Source: Thomasclavelia ramosa DSM 1402 (lineage in GTDB: Bacteria > Bacillota_I > Bacilli_A > Erysipelotrichales > Coprobacillaceae). From it: DNA of 64,000 nucleotides. Shown piece after piece: positions 43,837 to 55,502 of the stretch. A program made the position numbers and the translations under genes. Each line of letters starts with the position of its first letter. Position 1 is the first letter of the stretch. The notes under the pieces are model-generated. The model worked only from the letters and a program-made list of their open reading frames with translations. It made no database searches and had not been told where the DNA came from. The stretch covers positions 1,736,001 through 1,800,000 of the forward strand of contig NZ_CP036346.1 in the NCBI RefSeq assembly GCF_014131695.1. Direction: 5' to 3'.

Positions 43837-44697
43837 CTAATCTTGAGTAAAAACAATTCTTTTAATTTTACCATTTGCCTCACGTTGAACGCCTCTAGCA
43901 TAACGAATTTCAGGATAACCAAACCCAACCATTAAACTAATATAATGATCCTCAGGAATTTGCAATAATTTCATTACATTAGGCATATTACCTAGAACTG
44001 CCAATGGATAACTCATACATATTGCGCCCAATCCATTTGCATTACATAACAATTCAAAATATGCAGCTGCCATATTAACATCCTGAACAGCACAAGGAAT
44101 ATTTTTTGGTGCATGAGGAATCAAAATATGCGGTGCTCCACAAAAAATAGAGTCTGGCCGAACTGATTTTTCCCATGCCATCATTTGATTATATGAAGTT
44201 TTATCAAACCCTTGTGGATATATGCCATTATTAGCTAATTTAATCATTTCATCTCTAACTAATAAGCGAAAATAGTCCATTTCTTTACAATCATCAATAA
44301 TGGTAAACTCTAACTTTCGCTTATTGCCACCAGTTGGTGCATATTGAATACTCCCCATTAATTCTTTTATAATTTTTTTATCAACATCTTTATTAAGATA
44401 ACGTCTACAAGCACGACGAGTACGAACCAACGCCGACATCATTTTCCCAGCATCTTGATAATCTGGTAAAGTTACACTATTTTGAGGATCTTTATTAAAA
44501 ATAGAAATTGCCCCAGTTGGACATACAGCCAAACAATGATCACACTGCCAACATCCATCCCAACCAAAACAATCAATTTCTTTTATTTTTAATTCATTCT
44601 TATCATCAAAAATAAACAAATCGCCTGGACAAACCTTCAAACATTTTCCACAATGAATACATTTTCCAAGACTCCATTTAAAATTAGTAATATTCAT
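43837..44697 (-). CDS. Nitroreductase-family protein with N-terminal 2[4Fe-4S] ferredoxin domain
   Basis: The 286 residues start with two four-Cys ferredoxin motifs: CIHCGKCLKVCP (13-24) and CWQCDHCLAVCP (near 48-60). A nitroreductase/FMN domain follows from about 88 (RTRRACRRYLNKDVDKK, QYAPTGGNKRKLEF, and a C-terminal YISLMVGFGYPEIRYAR). The fusion lets the flavin take electrons from ferredoxin-type carriers instead of NAD(P)H. It faces away from an HxlR-family gene, its probable regulator, and reduces nitro, quinone or enone compounds by inference. Confidence 0.93.
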   Translation of the reverse strand: MNITNFKWSLGKCIHCGKCLKVCPGDLFIFDDKNELKIKEIDCFGWDGCWQCDHCLAVCPTGAISIFNKDPQNSVTLPDYQDAGKMMSALVRTRRACRRYLNKDVDKKIIKELMGSIQYAPTGGNKRKLEFTIIDDCKEMDYFRLLVRDEMIKLANNGIYPQGFDKTSYNQMMAWEKSVRPDSIFCGAPHILIPHAPKNIPCAVQDVNMAAAYFELLCNANGLGAICMSYPLAVLGNMPNVMKLLQIPEDHYISLMVGFGYPEIRYARGVQREANGKIKRIVFTQD

Positions 44698-44837
44698 AAA
44701 TATTTTCTCCCTTTCAATAGAATTAATTTTATAATTTTTAAGCTACTATTATAATATCAAGTAATTATTGATTAAAAAAGAAGGCACTTTTTTGTTAGAA
44801 ATGAGATTTATAACACAACTACCGGCTTAGCTCTATC

Positions 44838-44866
44838 TTGCTTAAATGACTCTAACTATTTATAAT
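44838..44866 (+). promoter_or_regulatory. Promoter of the HxlR gene
   Basis: TTGCTT (44838-44843) and a perfect TATAAT (44861-44866) are 17 bases apart, ending about 32 bases before the start codon. The intergenic region to the divergent nitroreductase would hold a shared operator. Confidence 0.8.
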
Positions 44867-44898
44867 AAAATTAACTTATCTAAAGGAGAACAGGACCA

Positions 44899-45222
44899 AT
44901 GATAAAAAAAGAAAACTTGCCAGAATGTCCAGTTGCAACAACTGTTGAACTAATTGGAAGCAAATGGAAATTATTAATTCTGAAATATCTTCTTAACAAA
45001 ACAATGCGTTATAATGAATTGAAAAGAGAAATTGATGGAATATCTCAAAAAGTCTTAACCTCAACCTTAAAGTCAATGGTTGAAGATGGAATCGTGATTA
45101 GAACATCCTATCCAGAAGTCCCACCACGTGTTGAATATAGTTTAAGTGAAATTGGTGAAAGTATGCGACCAGTAATCGACGTAATGGCTGATTGGGGAAA
45201 TACATATAAAAATAAAAAATAA
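44899..45222 (+). CDS. HxlR-family transcriptional regulator
   Basis: The 107-residue protein is a typical HxlR winged helix: LPECPVATTVELIGSKWKLLILKYLL at the start, MRYNELKREIDGISQKVLTSTLKSMVEDG near 40-68 and PPRVEYSLSEIGESMRP near 80. These regulators often sense electrophiles through Cys; here there is one Cys (Cys9). It is divergent from the ferredoxin-nitroreductase, a common regulator-target pair. Confidence 0.93.
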   Translation: MIKKENLPECPVATTVELIGSKWKLLILKYLLNKTMRYNELKREIDGISQKVLTSTLKSMVEDGIVIRTSYPEVPPRVEYSLSEIGESMRPVIDVMADWGNTYKNKK

Positions 45223-45597
45223 ATTTGTGATATATCAAAAATGATTCACATATGCCATTATTTCCACAAGAGTTAATATAAAATACATATATGATTTTAG
45301 TATTTAAAACTAATTGACCAATTTCAAAGATGTTAGTATCCTATTTACTTTTATTTAAATTAAAATTACTATTGTAACTTAGCCACAATAATAGTCAATA
45401 ATTTTATTTAATATGTCTCTCATTTATACAATGACTATCAAAAATAATGAATATTTGTTAAAATCAAATAGTAAGAGGTGATTAACTATTGTAAATCAAA
45501 CGATTTATAAAAAAATTTATATATAGATATCAAATAACGCCAGAAAGGAGTTTTTCAACTCCAAAAAAATTAATAGTGACAACTATTGATTATTATT
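45223..45597. other. AT-rich intergenic region next to an IS remnant
   Basis: No gene is supported. GGAGTT and AACTCC (about 45547-45563) make a small hairpin near the IS110 remnant, which may mark its left end. Confidence 0.4.
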
Positions 45598-46292
45598 TTA
45601 ATAATTTGGAATCAAAATCCATGCCGTTTTTTCTAGGTAAAAAATGATACGGATAAGTTTTCTAGCAAACGTGAGTCTGTGCAACTCGCCAGTGTTTTCC
45701 TTCTTTGATTGATAGTCATATATAACAGGATTGTTTAATGCAAAAGTATCTACAACATTCATGATAATTTGACGAAGATGAGAAGAGCCATGTTTTGCCA
45801 TGTGACCTTTAAAATTATCTTGTCCAGACTCATTTCTGAATGATTCCAGCTTCAATATCTTTTATTTTAGCATTAATATTTTTGTAGATTTCAAGCAAGG
45901 TGCTATGACTGGTTCGAAGTAGGTTTGTAGTCAACGGTCGTAAGATATCAAGGAATCAAAACAGAATCAATCTTATCAGTTTTAGTTTTCCTAAGAGTTG
46001 AGGCTTTGGAAAATTGTTTGATTAAAAAAGAATTAATCTCCATAAAGTCAAAATTGTAGGCTTTGAGGAATTGTTTAAGGCTGCTTCCATAATGACCAGT
46101 GGCTTCAAAACCTATTTTTATTTTTTGATTCTTATCCAAAAAATTTAAGAATAAGAAGCAATTGATTGAACCCATTCTAGTTATTAACGAAAGTAAAAGA
46201 ATGACGAATGGCTTCACCATTATGATCATGAATGAAGCAGTCATGCTTGTATTTAGCAATATCGATACCAACTAAATAAGTTATAAAAAACC
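45598..46292 (-). mobile_element. IS110-family transposase remnant
   Basis: Leftward pieces in different frames align with an IS110 (DEDD-type) transposase. The N-terminus reads YLVGIDIAKYKHDCFIHDHN. After a frameshift come DKNQKIKIGFEATGHYGSSL and SKASTLRKTKTDKIDSV. After a large deletion the C-terminal piece (45598-45855) reads ESFRNESGQDNFKGHMAKHG, then SSHLRQIIMNV. About 150-200 residues of the middle are gone. The element is dead. It has no terminal inverted repeats, as is usual for the family. Confidence 0.85.
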
Positions 46293-46567
46293 TCCATAAA
46301 ATAATTCGCACTGTCAGTAAGACCACAAGTTTTTTCTTCATGTATTCACGTTGTTCATAAAGCATCGAGTGCTAATTAACTTAATCAACAATTTGAAAAA
46401 GAACTGTGGCAGGTATAACCTCTAAACAGTCAAGCTGTAGAAAAATAGGGACAAATCCACAGTGCTAATAAAATTATATCATCATTGGCCCTGGATGATA
46501 TAAATGTATATAAGGGCAGAAAGGAGAATACTCAACTTAGTGACCTAAATTGAGTATACGTGATAAA

Positions 46568-46951
46568 ATGGAAATAACAATGGAAATCTTATATAATATC
46601 TTAGATGCTTATGCTTATGAAATAGTCTTCGTTGATCGAAATCATATTGTACGCTATATGAATAAAACCGCAAAGCAAAGATACGGCTCAAGAGTTCAAG
46701 TTGGCAATAGTTTATTCAATTGTCATAATGAAAATTCAAAGAAAAGAATTGAAGAATTTCTAGAACGCGCCGATGCTGGTGAAGAAGAAATGTTTGAAGT
46801 TCTTAATGGTAAAACTGGAGAAAGAGAGTTTTTCGTTCCTGTTAAAGATGCATCAAAAAAAGTTATTGGCTATTTTGAAAGACATGAAATGTTCTGGTCA
46901 AAAGACAAACCAGAGGCTCCTATATTTGAATATTGGAAATCAAAAAATTAA
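46568..46951 (+). CDS. Small PAS-domain protein
   Basis: About 127 residues comprising one PAS domain: ILDAYAYEIVFVDRNHIVRYMNKTA, YGSRVQVGNSLFNCHN near 40, and REFFVPVKDASKKVIGYFERHE at the end of the domain. There is no output domain, so it may act as a ligand or redox sensor protein, as do PAS tails of DUF438-type proteins. The start is uncertain: a TTG at 46550 opens the frame, while ATG at 46568 or 46580 are better; no strong ribosome site exists. The IS110 remnant lies just upstream and may have removed its original 5' part. Confidence 0.75.
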   Translation: MEITMEILYNILDAYAYEIVFVDRNHIVRYMNKTAKQRYGSRVQVGNSLFNCHNENSKKRIEEFLERADAGEEEMFEVLNGKTGEREFFVPVKDASKKVIGYFERHEMFWSKDKPEAPIFEYWKSKN

Positions 46952-47060
46952 ATAAAAAAGACAGCAATATATCTTACTATCTTCTAAATATACATTTTGT
47001 ATTCTATTAGAAAAGAAATTCATATGACTGTCTTTTTATTTGTTTTAAATGATTAACCCC

Positions 47061-47456
47061 CTACCATAAATTTCTAATTATTATTTTATAATGGCAAGTC
47101 TTTTTTTGAAACCATATAATACCGATTATATATAAAATAATTGCAATTAACAGCATAGCCATTAATCCGCTTTTATATCCACTACCTTCTAAAATACTTT
47201 TTGTATCATATAAAGTATTAAATGTAATATATTTCAAAAATTCTAAATTTTCTGACAACTTTATCAACATAATTACTACAAAAATACAACGGAATACCTG
47301 ACCCAAACATCAATGAGTTCTTAGAAGTATTAAATATACATGATGAACAAAAACATATACCGCTTATTCCCAGCTGATACAAAAAAGCACCTAAATTTAT
47401 CAATAAAAATGTATCAATATCAAGACCAGACAGTTTCGCAGCAAGATGTTCTCAAA
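47061..47456 (-). pseudogene. ABC transporter permease (ABC-2 type), broken C-terminal part
   Basis: Two overlapping leftward frames make one protein end: FLLINLGAFLYQLGISGICF, CIFNTSKNSLMFGSG in the first, then after a frameshift LSENLEFLKYITFNTLYDTK and MAMLLIAIILYIIGIIWFQKK. This is the C-terminal membrane part of YhaP/ABC-2 permeases. The N-terminus and the ATPase gene are missing. A rightward 68-residue frame over the same place is a shadow. Confidence 0.75.
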
Positions 47457-47568
47457 AAAATATTTTTGATTTCATCAAACGGAGTTTTTAATTCATTAAA
47501 ACAAGAACTTGATAATTTATATGAAAACAATGATATTTTAACGTGAAAAATCTTATATTCTGCATAAT

Positions 47569-47616
47569 AAAAAGCCTAGTTGAAATTGCTGAATGCATAT
47601 TCAATCAAGACTTTTT
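47569..47616 (-). terminator. Probable terminator of the phosphodiesterase gene
   Basis: AAAAAG...TTGAA (47569-47584) and TTCAA...CTTTTT (47600-47616) form an imperfect stem just after the stop codon at 47628, ending leftward in a T run. Confidence 0.5.
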
Positions 47617-47627
47617 ATCAAAAACAA

Positions 47628-48065
47628 TTATTTAGAACATTCTTTAACAAGAAATTCATAATGATCCTCATATAGATCTAAAATAATATATGTTAAGGGC
47701 AATGAGAAACGTTTTTTTCCACAACTTCCAGGATTTAAATATAATGTTCTACCTTTTTGATAACATGCTAATTGATGTGAATGTCCATAAATATAAAAAT
47801 CAACATCCTTTTTAGTGTCTAATTGATGAACCAAATAAAATGAATAACCTCCAATATTAAAATATTCTTCTTCATTCAGACTCAGCTTGTCATTATTCCC
47901 CTTTACAACAAATACCTTTGTAATTGTTTGTAGACGCTCCAATATTTTTATATCAACTATATCACCAGCATGAATAATATAATCACATTGTTTCAGTTCA
48001 TTTAACACTTCTTCTTTTAATATGTCATGTGTATCAGCAATCACTCCTACTCTAATCATTATCAT
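47628..48065 (-). CDS. YfcE/MJ0936-family phosphodiesterase (metallophosphoesterase)
   Basis: From the ATG complementary to 48063-48065 (AAAGGATG just upstream) the protein has 145 residues. It shows the metallophosphoesterase motifs GVIADTHD near 6, HAGDIVD near 33, KGNND near 56, VHQLD near 80 and YGHSHQ near 95, with LNPGSCG at the end. Family members are Mn-dependent phosphodiesterases of unknown physiological substrate. A start two codons later is equally possible. Confidence 0.9.
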   Translation of the reverse strand: MIMIRVGVIADTHDILKEEVLNELKQCDYIIHAGDIVDIKILERLQTITKVFVVKGNNDKLSLNEEEYFNIGGYSFYLVHQLDTKKDVDFYIYGHSHQLACYQKGRTLYLNPGSCGKKRFSLPLTYIILDLYEDHYEFLVKECSK

Positions 48066-48349
48066 TTCATCCTTTCCCAAAATAGCAAACGCCTCATCTT
48101 CCATATGCTTCTTTTCAAAAATTAATATAACAAAGTTATTCTATATTTACAATCACTCATATCATGAAAAATAAAGTATCCAATATAAATACTTAAAAAA
48201 TTTAATATTAGCATATTTCAATCGGGAGGAATACAAATCAGCTGAATTTATTCTATGAAACCCCTTCCTTTAATGCTATAATCATAACAAACAAGAAATA
48301 ATAGACTTTATTTCCTGTTTCATAAATTTATTCTAAGGAGTAAGTAAAA

Positions 48350-49144
48350 ATGAGTTTAATCGATAATTTAAGTAATGAGAAACTTTTTACAAAAAGTGAG
48401 ATCGAAGTCATCAATTTTATTAAAGAAAATCCCAATCTAGTCTTAAATATGACAATTGGAGAATTAGCTAACCAAACATTTTCGTCAAATACAACAATTA
48501 TAAGAATTTGTAAAAAACTAGGATTTAATGGCTTTAGAGATTTCAAAATAGAATACCTAAGAAATATCGAATCTTTAAAATATCTAAATAACGAAACTGA
48601 TTTCACTCTACCTTTCCAAGAAAATGAACCAACCTGGCAAATTATTAACAGTATTTCAAATGTCTATAAAGATAGCATTAATCTAATTAACAGTGAATTA
48701 AATATTGCTGAATTAGAAGATATTGTAGAAGTTCTTGATACTAGTCCACGAACTTTTGTTTTTGGAATTGGTGATTCTAAAATTACAGCGATGAATTTTA
48801 TAAATAAGCTAGTTAAAATTGGTAAATTTTTCATTTTGACAACTGAAAATAATGAACAGGAATCTTTTTGTAAAGGAATCACTAAGGATGATTGTTGTTT
48901 ATTTATCACTTATGATAAAAATGAATCCTATAAAGCCTGTTTAAAAATTCTTTTTCAAAAACGCTGCAAGATCATTGTCATTACTTCTAACTGTGACAAT
49001 CCATTAGTCAAATATAGCAATTATCATATAATTATTCCTCATAAAGAAAAAGATGAAAAAATTGCTACTTTTTATTCACAACTTGCATTTAATTATATTC
49101 TTAGTATTATCTATTCACTGATTTATAAAAGAAATAAACACTAA
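48350..49144 (+). CDS. RpiR-family transcriptional regulator
   Basis: The 264-residue protein has the RpiR helix-turn-helix (MTIGELANQTFSSNTTIIRI, then CKKLGFNGFRDFKIEYL) and a SIS domain from about 125 (TFVFGIGDSKITAMNFI, CLFITYDKNESYKACL, IIVITSNCDNPLVKYSNY). It probably senses a phosphosugar. AAGGAGTAAGTAAAA precedes the ATG and an extended -10 (TGCTATAAT at about 48274) lies upstream. No obvious target gene is beside it. Confidence 0.92.
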   Translation: MSLIDNLSNEKLFTKSEIEVINFIKENPNLVLNMTIGELANQTFSSNTTIIRICKKLGFNGFRDFKIEYLRNIESLKYLNNETDFTLPFQENEPTWQIINSISNVYKDSINLINSELNIAELEDIVEVLDTSPRTFVFGIGDSKITAMNFINKLVKIGKFFILTTENNEQESFCKGITKDDCCLFITYDKNESYKACLKILFQKRCKIIVITSNCDNPLVKYSNYHIIIPHKEKDEKIATFYSQLAFNYILSIIYSLIYKRNKH

Positions 49145-49160
49145 TAACTTACATAACATA

Positions 49161-49190
49161 AAAACGATAGTCTTTAATCACTATCGTTAT
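49161..49190. terminator. Bidirectional terminator
   Basis: AACGATAGT (49163-49171) and ACTATCGTT (49180-49188) form a nine-base stem between the convergent RpiR gene and the next leftward gene, whose stop codon lies inside it. Confidence 0.8.
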
Positions 49191-49542
49191 CTATGTTATT
49201 TTTTAATAAAAAATCATGTAATTCCTTATCCGTTAAATCTTTTATTTTTGTTTGATAATAACGCATTGTATCTTTAGTTTTATTGCTGATATAAGCATTA
49301 TAATCGATTTTTTCATTATAAATACCGTAGAATTCATATACATATGCCATCCCACCTTGTTCACTGATACTCTTTTTAAATGTTTTAATAATATTTTTTA
49401 AATCAAGGCTAGTATCAATATAAAGAAAAACCTTTGGCCCAACGTTTTTAATTTTATAGATTGCTTTAATTCCTTCATAATTACGATTGTTTATCCACTC
49501 TAAAAGTTTTTTATATCTTGCTGCAATTAATACAATAACCAT
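49174..49542 (-). CDS. Hypothetical protein
   Basis: The 122-residue protein is soluble, Lys/Asn/Tyr-rich, with predicted mixed helix and strand: IAARYKKLLEWINNRNYEGI, PKVFLYIDTSLDLKNIIKTF and a helical C-terminus (KDLTDKELHDFLLKN). I do not recognise the family. It is monocistronic with a plausible purine-rich site and ends inside a bidirectional terminator. Confidence 0.6.
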   Translation of the reverse strand: MVIVLIAARYKKLLEWINNRNYEGIKAIYKIKNVGPKVFLYIDTSLDLKNIIKTFKKSISEQGGMAYVYEFYGIYNEKIDYNAYISNKTKDTMRYYQTKIKDLTDKELHDFLLKNNIDNDSD

Positions 49543-49640
49543 AATTTATAATTCTCCATTCCTTATTACTATTACTCTAATCTCAAATATCTTATATTTT
49601 ACACTATATCAAATTAAAAAACATTATTTTTTCATATATC

Positions 49641-49668
49641 CAAAAAAACATCTCGGATTGAGATGTCT
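49641..49668 (-). terminator. Terminator of the YjbR-like gene
   Basis: ACATCTC (49648-49654) and GAGATGT (49660-49666) pair; read leftward the stem is followed by TTTTTTTG. Confidence 0.8.
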
Positions 49669-49731
49669 TTAATAAAATATCTATCATAAATACTGATGTA
49701 TTTTTATTATTCACTAAATTATAAAATTATT

Positions 49732-50384
49732 TTACTTTTTAGTAACTAGTTGGTAACTTTCATCTAATAATTTTTCTACTTGTGTTATCTGGACAGTACG
49801 ATCAAGTAAAATACTGATCCAATGCTTTTTATTCATATGATAAGCAGGAAAATAATGAATATGATCAATTAAGGCATTGATTTTTTCAGGTGTATTTTTA
49901 ACATTTAAAATATCTACTTTTCCTTCTTTATCAATATTTAAACATCGATATGGGATATTTATAATCAATCCATACCATTTTTTAGTTTCTAATATTTTTA
50001 AGGTAGCTGACATTGGATCACGTGTCCACGGATAATCTGCTTCAGTTTGATATTTATCATTTACATAAGCTAATATCTTTTTTCTAATACTAATTGGTTT
50101 AAAGCATGATTTTAAGATTTCATCCGTTAAACTTGCAACTTCTTCCTTTATCAGTGCAGTATAGCCCCAACTACATTTTTTATATAAAAAGGTAAAAATT
50201 TTTCACCGTTATTTTCAAACACATCAATGTTGAAGCAACTATTACTTATTTCAAAACGAGCATAAAATTCATTGTTTTTCAAAGTTTTTTCAACAATAAA
50301 AAGATTATCAAGACGTTTGAATCCATATTTTACTAGGGCATCTTCTTGCATATAATAATTATTAAGTACCTCATCTCTATCCAT
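49732..50384 (-). pseudogene. MmcQ/YjbR-family protein, single-base frameshift
   Basis: An N-terminal piece (50151-50384, from MDRDEVLNNYY to NVVGAILH) and a C-terminal piece (from about 50150 to 49732) are in different frames but join as one protein. The normal family text YTALIKEEVASLTDEIL continues directly after GA if one base is added near 50158 in TTGGGGC. The C-terminal part has YPWTRDPMSATLKILETKKW and FPAYHMNKKHWISILLD, typical of YjbR. So a ~217-residue gene is broken by a one-base deletion, real or a sequencing error. Confidence 0.8.
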
Positions 50385-50460
50385 GATCTAGTCCCCCTAT
50401 AATTCATCGTTACTATAACATTATAGCGTATCTAGTCATTGTTTTATAGTCAATCTTATC

Positions 50461-52786
<2,326 letters not shown>

Positions 52787-52854
52787 TTATTTTAAAAGAC
52801 TAAAGAATTAAAGGAAATGTTGTATCAAGATTACGCTTTTTAATAAATTGAAAT

Positions 52855-52881
52855 AAAAAAAGCGGAATTACGTTCCGCTTT
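52855..52881 (-). terminator. Terminator of the second RpiR gene
   Basis: AAAGCGGAA (52859-52867) and TTCCGCTTT (52873-52881) form a nine-base GC-rich stem; the T-run follows leftward (TTTTTTTATTTC). The stop codon is in the loop. Confidence 0.92.
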
Positions 52882-53764
52882 GAGTATTATCTTCTTTCAT
52901 TATCTCTAACGTAGACTCCCGTCCCACCTCTGCTTGTTTCGAGATTGCAATTCGTCGAGCTAAATTATCATCATACATTAAATTAAAATAACATGAATAC
53001 AAAATATCAAGAATTAGTTTAATACTATTTTCATTAGAATATCCAGCAATTTTTGAATATAATTTTTCGCGAGTTGAAATATGAAGGACAACATCAGCAT
53101 ATTTTTTTAGCTCATTATCCCCTAAACTTGTTATTGCAATAATTGGCACGCTTCTTCCTTTTAAAGTCCTAGCCAAACTACATAAATTATGAATTTCTCC
53201 TGAATACGAAATAATGATTATGCAATCATTATTTTTAATTACCGCAGGTAAAAATAACTCTTCACCATTAGTGTTACAAATATTAACATTTTTTCCAATT
53301 CTAAGCATGTCTAATTTAAAAATTTGTCCCAATAATAAAGAATAAGAAATTGCCGCTAAATGAATTTGATTGGCCTTCTGCATAATTCGAAGAGCTTTTT
53401 GTAAATTATCATGCTCTAGCAAAGCTAATGTATCTGATAATGTCTCTTGTGCAAGTAATGTTACTTTACTTGCAATTTTTTGAATATTATCAGTTTTAAC
53501 AAATGGGAAATTGGGATCAATATTCTTAAAATGAGTATCTAAATAATAAACTTCTTTTAAAAAATCAGCCTTAAAATCTTCATAACCATGATATCCCAAT
53601 TTTTTGGCTAATCTGATAATCGTTCCCGTTGATGTATATGTTGCTACAGCTAGTTCCTTGATTGTCATATCCTTTATATTACTTCTTTTTTCCAGAAGAT
53701 AATCAGCAATTAATTGTTGGCTTTGAGATAATCTTGCACGTTCTATTTTTTGTTCAATCAACAT
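52868..53764 (-). CDS. RpiR-family regulator of the second GH1 operon
   Basis: From the ATG complementary to 53762-53764 (AGGTGG upstream) it has 298 residues. The helix-turn-helix is MTIKELAVATYTSTGTIIRL, then AKKLGYHGYEDFKADFLKEV; the SIS domain runs from about 130 (IHLAAISYSLLLGQIFKLDM, CIIIISYSGEIHNLCSL, VPIIAITSLGDNELKKYADV). It lies 117 bases upstream of the GH1/ferredoxin operon, but a terminator separates them, so the operon has its own promoter. Confidence 0.93.
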   Translation of the reverse strand: MLIEQKIERARLSQSQQLIADYLLEKRSNIKDMTIKELAVATYTSTGTIIRLAKKLGYHGYEDFKADFLKEVYYLDTHFKNIDPNFPFVKTDNIQKIASKVTLLAQETLSDTLALLEHDNLQKALRIMQKANQIHLAAISYSLLLGQIFKLDMLRIGKNVNICNTNGEELFLPAVIKNNDCIIIISYSGEIHNLCSLARTLKGRSVPIIAITSLGDNELKKYADVVLHISTREKLYSKIAGYSNENSIKLILDILYSCYFNLMYDDNLARRIAISKQAEVGRESTLEIMKEDNTQSGT

Positions 53765-53884
53765 ATATTTCCACCTCATCTAATTTTATTCTATTATAAG
53801 TAATGATAATAAGCAAATATTGAATATAATAAAAATAAAAGAACTAAAAAGTCAACTTAGACCTTTTAATTCTTCTATTATAGC

Positions 53885-55009
53885 CTATTTTTCAAAATGA
53901 GCAGCCACTTCTTGAAGTCCTTCAATAATATTTAAATGTTGTGGACAAACATTCTCACATTGACCGCATGCAATACAGTCACTTGCTTTACCAAACGTTT
54001 TTGTCAGATTTGCATAATATTCGCCTTGTGGAGTCCAGCCCTTTTCTGCTACTTCTTGTAAATCTGCATTATATAATGAAAAATATTTTGGAATATTAAT
54101 ATTCATTGGACAACCATCTGTACAGTACGAACATCCCGTACAAGGAATTTTTATAGTAGAATTAATAGCTGCAACTGCTTTATTAATAAGTTTGTATTCC
54201 TTGTCATTTAAAGGTTTAAAATTAGCCATATATTCAGTATTATCTAACAATTGTTCCATATTAGACATACCACTTAATACCATGACTACATTATCTAGAC
54301 TAGCAACAAAACGAATCGCCCAAGATGGAATTGAACTTTGTGGAGCATAGTCCTTAAACATTTTCGTAACTTCCTCAGGCACATTTGCTAATGTTCCACC
54401 TTTAACCGGCTCCATTACAATAACTGGCTTATGATGTTTTGTCGCAACTTCATAACATTTACGAGATTGTACTCCTGCACTATCCCAATCTAAGTAATTG
54501 ATCTGTAATTGAACTAGTTCAAATTCAGGATGCTCAGTTAAAACTTTATCCAGTAACTCCGGCCCATCATGATAAGAAAAACCTATTTTCTTTACTAACC
54601 CTTGTTTTTTCTTTTCAACAATCCAATTAAAACAATCTAATTCATTATAAGTATCAATACTATGGGTATTAATATCATGCAATAAGTAATAATCAAAATA
54701 TTCTACCCCTGTCTTTTTTAGCTGCTCATTGAAAATGCGATCACGATCTTCTTTTGATTTTAAAAATCCTGCATGTAATTTTGTTGTTAATGTAAAACTA
54801 TCACGAGGATAGCGGTCCACTAATGCTTCTTTAGCAGCATTCTCACTTGCAAAACCACAGTACATCCAAGCTGTATCAAAGTAAGTAAATCCCCTTTCCA
54901 AAAATAGATCAACCATTTGCTTTGTTTGTTCAATATCAATCTTCGCTGGATCATTAGGATCCAATGAAGGTAAACGCATTAAACCAAATCCCAATTTCTT
55001 ATTATCCAT
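53885..55009 (-). CDS. Aldo/keto reductase with C-terminal ferredoxin domain
   Basis: The 374-residue protein has an aldo/keto reductase barrel ([64 protein letters not shown]) of the Fe-S-containing type. The tail from about residue 290 has [20 protein letters not shown] and [17 protein letters not shown], giving two [4Fe-4S] clusters. This family is common in gut anaerobes and couples NAD(P)H or ferredoxin to carbonyl reduction; substrate unknown. It lies downstream of a MerR-type promoter together with a small protein. Confidence 0.92.
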   Translation of the reverse strand: MDNKKLGFGLMRLPSLDPNDPAKIDIEQTKQMVDLFLERGFTYFDTAWMYCGFASENAAKEALVDRYPRDSFTLTTKLHAGFLKSKEDRDRIFNEQLKKTGVEYFDYYLLHDINTHSIDTYNELDCFNWIVEKKKQGLVKKIGFSYHDGPELLDKVLTEHPEFELVQLQINYLDWDSAGVQSRKCYEVATKHHKPVIVMEPVKGGTLANVPEEVTKMFKDYAPQSSIPSWAIRFVASLDNVVMVLSGMSNMEQLLDNTEYMANFKPLNDKEYKLINKAVAAINSTIKIPCTGCSYCTDGCPMNINIPKYFSLYNADLQEVAEKGWTPQGEYYANLTKTFGKASDCIACGQCENVCPQHLNIIEGLQEVAAHFEK

Positions 55010-55087
55010 ATTTTGCCCTTCCTTTCAAAACTATTATAAGCCTTAAAGCATACTTTAGCGCAAGAATTTTTTTAAAGATAATATAAA

Positions 55088-55315
55088 TTATTTACTAATA
55101 CAAAGACAGCATTTTTGCTTATTTATCATTTCAAATTTTTTTAGTGCAGCTTCTATTAAATTATATTGATAATCATAAATATTTAGCAATAAAATTGAAA
55201 AATCCTGCATAATTTCATAATTATCAAATTTTTTAAAAATAAAATAATCTGCTTCTAATTCCTTAATTAATAAATGACATTGATTAGATGGTACTATAAT
55301 TGTAATTACTTTCAT
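55088..55315 (-). CDS. Small hypothetical protein
   Basis: The 75-residue protein begins MKVITIIVPSNQCHLLIKEL and ends with KQKCCLCISK, a Cys cluster that could bind metal. The middle is Asp/Tyr/Leu-rich with no known motif; the pattern is like a small ferredoxin-fold or PII-like unit but this is not certain. It is the first gene after the MerR-type promoter and is followed by the Fe-S aldo/keto reductase after 78 bases. Confidence 0.55.
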   Translation of the reverse strand: MKVITIIVPSNQCHLLIKELEADYFIFKKFDNYEIMQDFSILLLNIYDYQYNLIEAALKKFEMINKQKCCLCISK

Positions 55316-55357
55316 CTCAATACTCCTCCATAATTGTTCAAATAATACTTTATTTCA

Positions 55358-55388
55358 ATTATAAAACTTATAGTGAACTATAAGTCAA
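55358..55388 (-). promoter_or_regulatory. MerR-type promoter (19-bp spacer)
   Basis: On the minus strand TTGACT (55383-55388) and a perfect TATAAT (55358-55363) are 19 bases apart, too far for normal sigma-A use but typical for MerR activation. The spacer holds ACTTATAGT and ACTATAAGT arms (55366-55385), matching the CTT-N2-AGT-N2-ACT-N2-AAG operator of AdhR/NmlR-like regulators. Confidence 0.8.
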
Positions 55389-55502
55389 TTAGAAATATTC
55401 GACTATAGCTTCATCCTATAGCCAAACAGCTTTTTTTAGTATTATAAAAGTATGCCATTTTTCTTTATAATATTTATATTAAAATAAAAGGAGAACAAAA
55501 AT

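Noticed and set aside
47340-47546. 68-residue rightward frame
   Set aside because: It runs antisense to the broken ABC permease and lacks a ribosome site.
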